DNA of 64,000 bases, from NCBI GenBank assembly GCA_963711635.1, contig CAVQEZ010000011.1:62001-126000 (forward strand), given 5' to 3'. The notes below the pieces were generated by a model. It was not told the origin of the DNA and searched no databases. It saw only the letters and a program-made list of their open reading frames with translations. Positions 17,545 to 25,150 of the stretch are shown piece after piece. The position numbers and the translations under genes were made by a program. This DNA is from CADEED01 sp963711635 (GTDB taxonomy: Bacteria > Pseudomonadota > Gammaproteobacteria > Steroidobacterales > Steroidobacteraceae). Position 1 is the stretch's first letter, and each line of letters starts with the position of its first letter.

Positions 17545-18534
17545 ATGGCGCGCATCCTCAAAGTCGTGACCGTGGCTTTGTTAGTCGCAGGTCCGGCTTG
17601 GATGGCCGTGCCGGCGAGCGCTTGCGAACCCCTTGCCCCAGGTACGTCGAGCGTCACCGGCGCAACCAGCAACGACTCCGCGGGGCGCGCCGTTGCGCTC
17701 ATCAACATCAACGGTCAGGGTCCATTCCGCTTCATCATCGACACCGGCGCCAATCGCTCGGTGCTCTCCCAGGCGCTGGCCACGCGCCTTGGACTCGCGC
17801 ATACGGGCGAAGGCCTGGTGCATTCGGTCGACGGCGCAGAGCTCGCCAAGCTGGTGAATGTCGAATCACTCTCGTTCGGCGCTCTTCACCTCTCGGGCGG
17901 CGACACGCCAGTGCTCGACGGGCCCATGCTGGACGGCGAGCATGGGCTGCTCGGCGTCGACGGCATGGCGGGACGCCTGCTGCACGTCGATTTCACAAAG
18001 TATTGCGTGCAGATCTACGAGAGTGCCGCGCAGATGCAAATGCAAGACTGGTCGAGCGTGCCCGCGCGCATGCGCTTCGGCTCGCTGTTGATGGTCCAGG
18101 GCAAGATCATGGACGTGCGCGTCAACGTGCTGATCGACACCGGCTCCGACATCTCGCTCGCCAACCAGAGTTTTCGCGATGCGTTGCGCAACGTCGCCGC
18201 CCGTTCGATCGAGTATCACAACGGTCACGCCTTTACTTTCGGGCGCCCCATCGTGCTTGCGGAGCGTGTCTGGACGCCGCGTTTGCACCTTGGCCGCACC
18301 ATCGTCGACAGCGTGAACGCGTACATAGGCGATTTTCACATCTTCGATGTCTGGGGCCTGCAGGATCAGCCGACCCTGCTCATCGGCATGGATGTGCTCG
18401 CGCGCTCGCGCGAAATGGCGATCGACTACGAGCGCGGCATCGTGCATTTCCGCAAGCCGCCCCGCGGCGACCGCCGGGGCGCACGCCAGGGGTTTGAGGG
18501 AAGCCGTGACGTTGTGAGACGTCAAGCACATTGA
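17545..18534 (+). CDS. Secreted retropepsin-like aspartic protease with two DTG domains
   Basis: The protein has 329 residues with a signal peptide (MARILKVVTVALLVAGPAWM ... ACEP). It holds two copies of the retropepsin active-site motif: FIIDTGANRS (DTG at 66-68) and VLIDTGSDIS (DTG at 198-200). Each is followed by the hydrophobic-hydrophobic-Gly pattern: HGLLGVDGM after the first and TLLIGMDVL after the second. Retroviral-type proteases usually have one motif per chain and dimerise; here one chain could form a pseudo-dimer as pepsins do. Related bacterial proteins are periplasmic, mostly uncharacterised aspartyl proteases. It ends 16 bases from the convergent sulfatase gene. Confidence 0.85.
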   Translation: MARILKVVTVALLVAGPAWMAVPASACEPLAPGTSSVTGATSNDSAGRAVALININGQGPFRFIIDTGANRSVLSQALATRLGLAHTGEGLVHSVDGAELAKLVNVESLSFGALHLSGGDTPVLDGPMLDGEHGLLGVDGMAGRLLHVDFTKYCVQIYESAAQMQMQDWSSVPARMRFGSLLMVQGKIMDVRVNVLIDTGSDISLANQSFRDALRNVAARSIEYHNGHAFTFGRPIVLAERVWTPRLHLGRTIVDSVNAYIGDFHIFDVWGLQDQPTLLIGMDVLARSREMAIDYERGIVHFRKPPRGDRRGARQGFEGSRDVVRRQAH

Positions 18535-18549
18535 CGGAGCCCTTCTTGC

Positions 18550-20202
18550 CTAGTTGGGCTTGCTGCGACGCAGGTAGTGCACCGGATAACTTTCCGGCAG
18601 CGGCGTCACGTGGTTCTCTGCCGCCCACGTATCCCACTTCTTCGCGAGGGACGCGACCCGCTGCGGTTGCTGGTCGGAGAGGTCGTCGATCTCGGTGCGA
18701 TCGCGCTCCATGTCGTAAAGTTTCCAGGGCTCTCCGCGCAGCGCGGTCAGCTTGTAGCGCCCTTCACGGACGGCCCGGGTGCCTTCGTGCTCGAAGTACA
18801 GCGTTCGTTCGGGCAGTTTTTCCCCGCGCAGCGCGGGCATGAGGCTGGTTCCCGCCATCGGCGGGATCAGACGTGAGCCCAGTCGTTCCGGATATTCGGC
18901 CCCGGAGACTTCGACGAGGGTTGGCATCAGATCGATGAGGTGAACCGGCGCATTCTCGAGCGCGTTGCGGCGCCGGAATCCGGCGGGCCAGTGCACCAGG
19001 CAGGGCGTGCTGATGCCGCCTTCGTGCGAATAATGCTTGTACATCCGCCAAGGCGTGTTCGACGCATTCGCCCAGCCCGATCCGACGCTGTGGTAGGTGC
19101 TCCGGCTGCCCATGCGCGCGAGGTCGTCGCCACGATGCAGCACGTTGTTAGGGCTCGAGCTGACGTCGAAGCCGAACGGATCCCATTCGGCGCACGCGCC
19201 GTTGTCGCTCAGGAACAGGATGAGCGTGTCGTCCAGCTCGCCCCTGGCACGCAAATCCGCGGTCACGCGCCCGATGTTCTGGTCCATGCGATCGATCATC
19301 GCCGCGTAGATCGCCATGCGCATCGCGAGATCCGCGCGGCGGTCTTCCGGGAGGCTGTCCCACGCGGGGTTCTGGGCGGTGACGATCTCGCCATGATTGG
19401 TGTACTTCGAGCGCGGCGAGAGGCGCGTACCTTTGGACACGAGCCGAAGCCGCTTCATTCGCGCGAGGCGCTCCTGTCGCAGCACGTCCCATCCCGAGGC
19501 GTACCGGGTGCGATATTTGGCGATGTCCTCGGAGCGCGCGTGCAGCGGAAAGTGCGGCGCGTGAAAAGCCAGGTACAGAAACCAGGGCTGATCAGGCGTC
19601 GTGCGGGCGTCGGCCAGAAAATCCAGCGCGTAGTCGGTCAGCGCGTCGGTGCCATAGAAGGTATCCGGGTCGTAGCTTCGGGGACGGCTTCCCTGCGGAA
19701 GGCGCAGGTACTGCGCGGAGTCCCAGAACGATTGCGCGCTGATGAGCGTGCCGAACCACTGCTCGAAGCCATGACGCGTGGGATCGGGAGTTCCTACGTG
19801 CCACTTGCCGGACATGAAGGTCCGGTAGCCGGCCGGCCTCAGAACTTCGGCCAGCGTCGCGGCATTTTCGGAAAGTCGTCCGCGATACCCCGGATGCCCG
19901 AGGTCGGTGACCATGTGGCCGACGCCCACCTTGTGCGGATACTGCCCGGTGAGCAGGCTCGCCCGCGAGGGACAGCATCGGGCGGTGGTGTAGAACTGCG
20001 TGAACCGCAGTCCGTTGGCCGCCAGCGAGTCCAGGACGGGTGTGTCGATCTCGCCGCCGTAACTGCCGAGATCGCTGTACCCGAGGTCGTCGGCAACGAT
20101 CAGCAGGATGTTCGGCCGGCGCCGGCCGGGGGCCCCCAATCCAGTCGCCGCAGCGGAAAGTGCGAGGAACTCGCGCCGATTCAGAAGGTTCGGCTTGCTC
20201 AT
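18550..20202 (-). CDS. Exported sulfatase (arylsulfatase family)
   Basis: The protein has 550 residues. The start at 20202 gives a twin-arginine signal (NRREFLALSAAATGLGA) and drops an unrelated upstream stretch. The formylglycine motif C76-C-P-S-R80 followed by ASLLTGQ is intact, so FGly would form at Cys76. Metal ligands Asp38-Asp39 (IVADDLGYSD) and the distal LSDNGAC block are present, as are GKWHVG and the C-terminal KLYDMERDRTE. The enzyme would remove sulfate esters from aryl or carbohydrate substrates in the periplasm. It needs a formylglycine-generating enzyme, which is not in this window. No polysaccharide locus surrounds it. Confidence 0.93.
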   Translation of the reverse strand: MSKPNLLNRREFLALSAAATGLGAPGRRRPNILLIVADDLGYSDLGSYGGEIDTPVLDSLAANGLRFTQFYTTARCCPSRASLLTGQYPHKVGVGHMVTDLGHPGYRGRLSENAATLAEVLRPAGYRTFMSGKWHVGTPDPTRHGFEQWFGTLISAQSFWDSAQYLRLPQGSRPRSYDPDTFYGTDALTDYALDFLADARTTPDQPWFLYLAFHAPHFPLHARSEDIAKYRTRYASGWDVLRQERLARMKRLRLVSKGTRLSPRSKYTNHGEIVTAQNPAWDSLPEDRRADLAMRMAIYAAMIDRMDQNIGRVTADLRARGELDDTLILFLSDNGACAEWDPFGFDVSSSPNNVLHRGDDLARMGSRSTYHSVGSGWANASNTPWRMYKHYSHEGGISTPCLVHWPAGFRRRNALENAPVHLIDLMPTLVEVSGAEYPERLGSRLIPPMAGTSLMPALRGEKLPERTLYFEHEGTRAVREGRYKLTALRGEPWKLYDMERDRTEIDDLSDQQPQRVASLAKKWDTWAAENHVTPLPESYPVHYLRRSKPN

Positions 20203-20296
20203 GACCACCTCATCGAGTCCAGGGCGGATGCATCGACCCCGCCATAGTATGTATGACCCGTGAGCTCCGCGAGCGTCCAGTAGCTGGAGCGTCCCG

Positions 20297-21382
20297 TCAC
20301 TTTGCCTTGCGGTTGCCGTCTGCAGACAAGAGCGCGACCTGCGCCATGAGTGGTAAAGCAAGAAGTTGGCTCCAGTGTGACAACTGCACCTTCACCTCGT
20401 CGGTATTGTAGTTAGGAGTCTTTGGCAAGGAGTCCCCGTCACCTACCATCTGATACGTTCCATCTGTCCTTACGAGATACGGCGACGCATCAGGTTTCAA
20501 GCGTGGGAAACGCGGAGCAGGGATCCTGACGATGGTTGCCGAGGCCAGCGATGAATTCTTGCAAGTGGCAGCGACTTCTGGCGCCAGTTTTTCCAGTGTG
20601 TCCGGGTTGTTTTGGGTTCTGCTGCGGGTATGGAAGAAGTCAAAAAGCCACTTGCCGGCGATGTAGCGATTGCACTCGCGACGCACTTCGTCAGGTAGTT
20701 CGAGCCCGGACCCACGCAGATTGTCGGAGAGAGCGATCAATGCATTGGCCGGAATCGAACGCAAAGACGACTTTGGCCGGCGTGCTGCCAGTTCGCTGAC
20801 CGTCCCCTGGAGTGCCTCCAGAAGCCACTGACCGGAAACACCTGGATGATCCGGGTTGTGGTGGTGTTTCCCCAGCAGGCCGAAGACCACTTGATCGAGG
20901 AAAGTCTGATGGGTATGCCCATAACAACTGCCCGAGTATGAGCCGCACGAACCGCCGAAACCCACATGTGCGTATGCATCCTGCTGACAATGCAGGGCAA
21001 CACCAAGCGCGATCAAACTCCTGGTATTTCTCCGAGGTCCATCATGCACAGGCACTTCAGCAAAGTGGGCAGATATGACTTTGCGGACGTCTGCGGAAAT
21101 CTGGCCTGCCTGTCCACGAGTCTTGCTGAAGCAGTGGAATCCCAGGTTCTTCTCCGCCTGGTGGATTGAACTCGTCGGAGTCGAATCCACTTCAAGCGCA
21201 GCGACGGTGTCCTGGTTCTCGTCCACCCCTTGATTCGCGCTGGCGATAGTCAGGGCATCGGCTTCCGACCACCCGACAGCCCTTGCGATCACATAGGTTG
21301 TCGAGTAGTGAACATCCGCTTCGTAGGCCTGGGTGACTGAGGGAAGTGATGCCAGCAAGCAGGCACAAAGGAGTCCTTTCAT
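20297..21382 (-). CDS. Secreted zinc phospholipase C-like/DUF6765-like protein
   Basis: The protein has 361 residues with a signal peptide (MKGLLCACLLASLPSVTQA). The mature N-terminus YEADVHYSTTYVIARAVGWSEADALTIA, the later VDENQDT, and ALHCQQDAYAHVGF give a helical, His/Asp-rich pattern reminiscent of the zinc-dependent phospholipase C/nuclease fold and of DUF6765. This is resemblance by pattern only. Cysteines in the CGSYSGSC segment could form a disulfide. It lies 94 bases upstream of the sulfatase on the same strand, so co-transcription is possible. Confidence 0.5.
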   Translation of the reverse strand: MKGLLCACLLASLPSVTQAYEADVHYSTTYVIARAVGWSEADALTIASANQGVDENQDTVAALEVDSTPTSSIHQAEKNLGFHCFSKTRGQAGQISADVRKVISAHFAEVPVHDGPRRNTRSLIALGVALHCQQDAYAHVGFGGSCGSYSGSCYGHTHQTFLDQVVFGLLGKHHHNPDHPGVSGQWLLEALQGTVSELAARRPKSSLRSIPANALIALSDNLRGSGLELPDEVRRECNRYIAGKWLFDFFHTRSRTQNNPDTLEKLAPEVAATCKNSSLASATIVRIPAPRFPRLKPDASPYLVRTDGTYQMVGDGDSLPKTPNYNTDEVKVQLSHWSQLLALPLMAQVALLSADGNRKAK

Positions 21383-21533
21383 CTATGCCACAGCCCTGTA
21401 GTACTCGAAAACTACACGTATGTGTCCCGCGAACGCCTGAAGGTTCTCTCTACAGCGCGTTCCTCTCCGATATTTCGCCGGATAACTGTGACGGGCGTCG
21501 GTTTGCGTGAGCGGAGTGCGAACTGGCCCGACG
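21383..21533. other. Intergenic with dispersed repeat copy
   Basis: 151 bases between two leftward genes. They hold one copy of a 38-base repeat (21485-21522), reported separately. No other feature was seen. Confidence 0.5.
21485..21522 (-). repeat. 38-bp dispersed repeat R1, copy a
   Basis: 35 of 38 bases match 39519-39556, in the same orientation. Both copies lie a few bases past the stop codon of a leftward gene (21534 and 39560), so in the transcript they are the first part of the 3' untranslated region. The core on the plus strand is GACGGGCGTCGG followed by TGCGTGAGCGGAG. It may be a REP-like element or a 3' UTR signal. Confidence 0.75.
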
Positions 21534-22610
21534 CTAACTGAATACCCACGCGCCAAACGCCCAGCAGATGAGTGCGTTACCGGTGGCCATCGTGAAGTCG
21601 TCTGTGCCGCGCGGCGAGAGCAGCTCGAGCGCAGTGCTCGAGAGCGAGACCGTCACGGCAAGCGCCAGGTACGGCCCGGACAGCCCGTTGAGCATGACGA
21701 TGCCGATACTGAACACGAGCCCGGCGACCAACCCGGTGACGGTGCCCGCGATGGATTTCCGGTTCACGTCGCCGACGCCGCGCACACGGATCTTCATGGT
21801 GCCGTAGAGCGATCCGCCGACTTCCGCGAAGGTGTCGACGACCAGGTAGGTGATCCAGATGAGCGCGAACAGCAGCGCGAACTGTTCGCGCGGATAGAGC
21901 GTCGCAAGCTGCGCGCCGATCGGGATCAGCGCGAACTTGAACAACGCCCACAGCGTGACGATCGACATGAAGTTCGCGCGCGCCAGCGTGCCATCCATGA
22001 TCCGCGTCTGCGCGCCGAACAGCGTCGCGCCGACGAAGCCGTTGAGATAGAAGCACGCGAGGAACACCCAGTTCGTGATGACCTGGTCGAACAGCGATTG
22101 CGACGTGAAGGCGGCGGCGAAGTTGTCGCTTTCGCCGGCCGCGAGCTGCACGTAGAGAAAGAAGCCTATCGCGCCCGCGAGCGTGATGAAGCGGCCGCGC
22201 CGGCCGATCATGTCCGCGATGCGGATGCGCCGCTCGGAGTATTTGCGAAGGAGAGCGTCGAGCTCGAAGGGCTGCGACATGCGCGAGGAAAACACTGTCC
22301 GGCGATCTTCGTGGCTCATGCCGACGAAGAACTTCAGCAGCAGGTTCTTCACACCGTACCAGACCACAGCCCAGAACACGTTGAAGAACAGGAACGCGAA
22401 GAGCAACGTGGCCAGGGTGCGTGCGTCGAACCGGAAGTCGCCCGCGATCTGCGCGCCGAAGCCGGAGAACATCGCGAGCAGGCAGAAGAGCGTGAGTGCG
22501 GCATTGACGGCGACGGCGATGTAGAAAATCCGGTCGGCGAGACGTCGCCGGTCGTCCGCCGGCGCGATGACGGCGTTGGTAATGCTGGAAGCCAGTGTCG
22601 TGCTGTTCAT
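21534..22610 (-). CDS. Polytopic membrane protein resembling dolichol/phytol kinases
   Basis: The protein has 358 residues with about eight to nine membrane segments. The start at 22610 is preceded by GGAGGG. The C-terminal third has the order of motifs found in the SEC59/VTE5/DGK1-type CTP-dependent lipid kinases: a Gly-rich loop region (VGGSLYGTMKIRVRG), then NRKSIAGTVTGLVAGL in place of the family K-T-x-E-G-S/T-x-x-G, and ALELLSPRGTDDFTMATG in place of E-x-x-S-P-x-G-x-D-N-x-x-x-P. The N-terminal half is not recognised. The assignment as a lipid kinase relative is an inference from motif order. Confidence 0.55.
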   Translation of the reverse strand: MNSTTLASSITNAVIAPADDRRRLADRIFYIAVAVNAALTLFCLLAMFSGFGAQIAGDFRFDARTLATLLFAFLFFNVFWAVVWYGVKNLLLKFFVGMSHEDRRTVFSSRMSQPFELDALLRKYSERRIRIADMIGRRGRFITLAGAIGFFLYVQLAAGESDNFAAAFTSQSLFDQVITNWVFLACFYLNGFVGATLFGAQTRIMDGTLARANFMSIVTLWALFKFALIPIGAQLATLYPREQFALLFALIWITYLVVDTFAEVGGSLYGTMKIRVRGVGDVNRKSIAGTVTGLVAGLVFSIGIVMLNGLSGPYLALAVTVSLSSTALELLSPRGTDDFTMATGNALICWAFGAWVFS

Positions 22611-22757
22611 GGTGCCCTCCCACCCAAAACGAACGAGGGGCAGCTTGTTCGACAGCCCCGCGGAACGATGGCCTTTCCGGGGCGCCGCGATCAAGTGTGA
22701 GTTGTCACTAAAGTACTATCGCCATCCCCGGCGCTGAAAATTGTGGAAAGGTGACTG
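22611..22757. other. Divergent promoter region
   Basis: 147 bases between a leftward gene (start 22610) and a rightward gene (start 22758). They must hold both promoters, but I cannot identify boxes with confidence. Confidence 0.4.
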
Positions 22758-23859
22758 GTGATTCATCGACGACCGCCTCTCGTGGCGCTGCTGGCTCTCG
22801 TAACCATGCTGCTGGGAGCCTGCAGTTCGGCACCTCCGCGCGAGCCACCGGTCGATCCCGATCTGGCCCGTGCTCAAATCCGCGCGCGCATTCCGGCCGC
22901 GGTTGCGAATCGTGATGGTTGGGCAATCGATATGTTTGCGGCTTTCGAGGCGCTCGAAGTCAGGCCGACCGCGCGCAACATTTGCGCAGCCGTCGCGGTG
23001 ATCCAGCAGGAATCGGGATTCCAGGTCGATCCGGTTGTTCCCGGGTTGCCGGCCATGGCGCGCAGGGAAATCGATGAACGCGCCGGGCGCTATCACATCC
23101 CGGAAACCGTCGTGAACCTGGCGCTGAGTGCGCGCTCACCCGACGGGCGGAGTTACGCCGAGCGCTTGCGGCAGGTCAGAACCGAACGAGCCTTGAGCGA
23201 AATGTTCGAAGACTTCATCGGCACGATGCCCCTCGGCCGCCAGCTCTTCGCCGACCTGAATCCCGTGCGGACAGGCGGACCGATGCAGGTAGGCATCGCG
23301 TTCGCCGAGTCGCACGTGAAAACCAGGACGTATCCGTACCCGCTCGCGGATGGCGTACGGCGCGAAGTGTTCACTCGTCGCGGTGGACTCTATTTCGGCA
23401 TCGCCCATCTGCTCGGCTATCCCGTCAGCTACGACTCGATGCTGTATCGCTTCGCCGATTTCAACGCGGGGCACTATGCAAGCCGCAACGCCGCCTTTCA
23501 GCAAGCGGTCAGTTCATTGAGCAAGACGCGCCTGGCGATCGACGGGGATCTTCTTCGCGAGGGCAGCAGCGAGCCGAGCCAGACTGAACTCGCGGTGCGT
23601 AAATTGGGCACTCGGACTCGGCGAGCGCCAGATCCGTCGCGATCTCGAGCGGGGAACCACGCACGAATTCGAGAAGACCGACCTCTATCTAAAGGTATTC
23701 GAACTGGCAGACGCCCGGGGACCGGCGCCGCGTGCTCTGGTGCCAAGCATTCGTCTGCAGAGCGTGAAGATCAGTCGCAAGCTGACCACCGACTGGTTCG
23801 CGCGGCGGGTGGACGATCGTTATCGCCGTTGTCTGCAGAGTTCGCCAAGCGCGGAGTGA
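22758..23859 (+). pseudogene. DUF1615 family lipoprotein, frameshifted near 3' end
   Basis: The start is GTG at 22758 with GGAAAGG upstream. It gives a lipoprotein signal ending LLGAC-SS. The body (RDGWAIDMFAAFEALEV, NICAAVAVIQQESGFQVDP, GGPMQVGIAFAE, LYFGIAHLLGY, FADFNAGHYASRNAAFQ) matches DUF1615, a proteobacterial lipoprotein family with a lysozyme/transglycosylase-like QQESGF element. After ELAVRKLG the frame changes at about 23610. Skipping one C recovers GLGERQIRRDLERGTTHEF ... WFARRVDDRYRRCLQSSPSAE and a stop at 23857-23859. The uncorrected frame runs falsely into the next gene. Repaired length is about 366 residues. Confidence 0.82.
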
Positions 23860-23892
23860 AACAGCCATTGTGGATGTCAGCGGAATTGTTCT

Positions 23893-23934
23893 CGCGGCAG
23901 AGAACCTCCTGCAGTCCACAATGCAGGAGGACGT
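23893..23934 (+). promoter_or_regulatory. Leader hairpin covering the ribosome binding site, copy 1
   Basis: CCTCCTGCA (23905-23913) pairs perfectly over 9 bp with TGCAGGAGG (23922-23930), leaving an eight-base loop. The second arm contains the whole Shine-Dalgarno sequence AGGAGG, four bases before the ATG at 23935. The surrounding 42 bases are nearly the same before the paralogous gene at 60927. The structure could hold translation off until opened by a protein, a small RNA, temperature or a ligand. Confidence 0.55.
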
Positions 23935-24930
23935 ATGAAGAGCAGATGGACCTTGTTGCTCGCCATTGTTGCAGTGCCCCACGTTGCGCATGCGGACTGG
24001 TGGCCCAGCCCCTGGTACGACAACTACGTCGTAACCGTCGGCGCCTCTGTCAACGGCTCCTACGGTGAGATCACGTACAGTGAAGACCGCTATAGCGGGA
24101 ACTATCTGCCGTCCGTCGCGCGCGACGTGTACTCGATCACGAACTCGCTCAGTGCCGAGCTCGACAACCAGGTGCGCCAGATGGCGGCGCGCGAAGGGCT
24201 CAACTTCATATATGGCGACCTGTACGGCGAACCGAACGTCACATTGCAACCTAACGGGGCGGGTTACCTGACCACACGGCTAACGGGCCTCAACTACGTC
24301 GGGAGGGCTTCGGGAACCAAGAGAAGCGGCATCTTCAGTGCCACCTGCACGATCAACGTTCAAATAACGAACATCGTCGCCAATGCGCAAATCGGTTCCG
24401 CCACGGGCGGAATCCCGGAAAACACAGTGGGGCTCGACGCCAATGTCAGCTCGAATGCGAGCTGCAGTACCAACATCGGTTGGATCCCGATCATCGGCCT
24501 GGTCGTCGACATTTGGGTAGAGCACGAGGTGAACGGTCTTGTCAGGACATCCGCCCGCGACCTGATCGCCACCATGAAGGACAAGCTGTTCTTCGAGCGC
24601 GACGCGAATGCCTACGCCGGCCTCAATCGCATCGTGCCGGCCGATAAGGTGATTCCCCTGCCCAATGGTCAGACCTTTGCGGTGGGTCAATGGCTGCACG
24701 GCCAGCTCGCGTGGATCCTGAACAACGTCAACGCGAACATCGTGCTCGGACGCGGCGCGGTGGTCGAGCCCTTCAATGGTTGGGGCACGCCTGACACCTG
24801 GATCACGGGCAATATCATCAGGTTCAACCTCGTCGTGGGCGGCGTCACGCTGAACATCAACATGCGTGAGGAGGTCCTCGTCCAGTGGGACTGGTATTGC
24901 GAGCGCCAGCCTTGCCCCGAGGTTCCCTGA
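23935..24930 (+). CDS. Unknown secreted protein family, paralogue 1
   Basis: The protein has 331 residues and a clean signal peptide (MKSRWTLLLAIVAVPHVAHA, cut before DWW). I do not recognise the family. The mature protein is rich in short beta-prone stretches (YVVTVGASVNGSYGEITY, GAGYLTTRLTGLNYVG). Four cysteines (138, 177, 322, 327) are all conserved in the paralogue at 60927, suggesting two disulfides. Residues 210-276 (from LIATMKDKLFFERDANAYAG) are almost identical in both copies, about 63 of 67, so this is the likely functional core. Upstream lies a hairpin covering the ribosome binding site. It follows the DUF1615 gene on the same strand. Confidence 0.85.
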   Translation: MKSRWTLLLAIVAVPHVAHADWWPSPWYDNYVVTVGASVNGSYGEITYSEDRYSGNYLPSVARDVYSITNSLSAELDNQVRQMAAREGLNFIYGDLYGEPNVTLQPNGAGYLTTRLTGLNYVGRASGTKRSGIFSATCTINVQITNIVANAQIGSATGGIPENTVGLDANVSSNASCSTNIGWIPIIGLVVDIWVEHEVNGLVRTSARDLIATMKDKLFFERDANAYAGLNRIVPADKVIPLPNGQTFAVGQWLHGQLAWILNNVNANIVLGRGAVVEPFNGWGTPDTWITGNIIRFNLVVGGVTLNINMREEVLVQWDWYCERQPCPEVP

Positions 24931-25150
24931 CGTATCGACGACTCGCGGCGGTCCGCGCGGTCAGAGTTGCGAGTAGCGTCCAGCTGCCAGACCCCCGGCG
25001 GGAAACGTGGATCGACGCGCCCGTCATTCTTGTTCGAGTAGTGGCTTCAGCCCTTTTTCGGCGATATTTCGTCTCTCGCACGGGTTTCCTTCGTGACTCT
25101 CAGTGATTTTTCGAGCTACACGGTGCTCGGCAAACTCGCGGAGAGCACAC

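Noticed and set aside
23860..24068. Extension of the DUF1615 frame into the next gene
   Set aside because: It is the wrong frame after an indel at about 23610; the true end is 23859.
25123..25148. GTGCTC/GAGCAC stem before the S74 gene as a third Shine-Dalgarno hairpin
   Set aside because: Only 6 bp with a 14-base loop; likely by chance.
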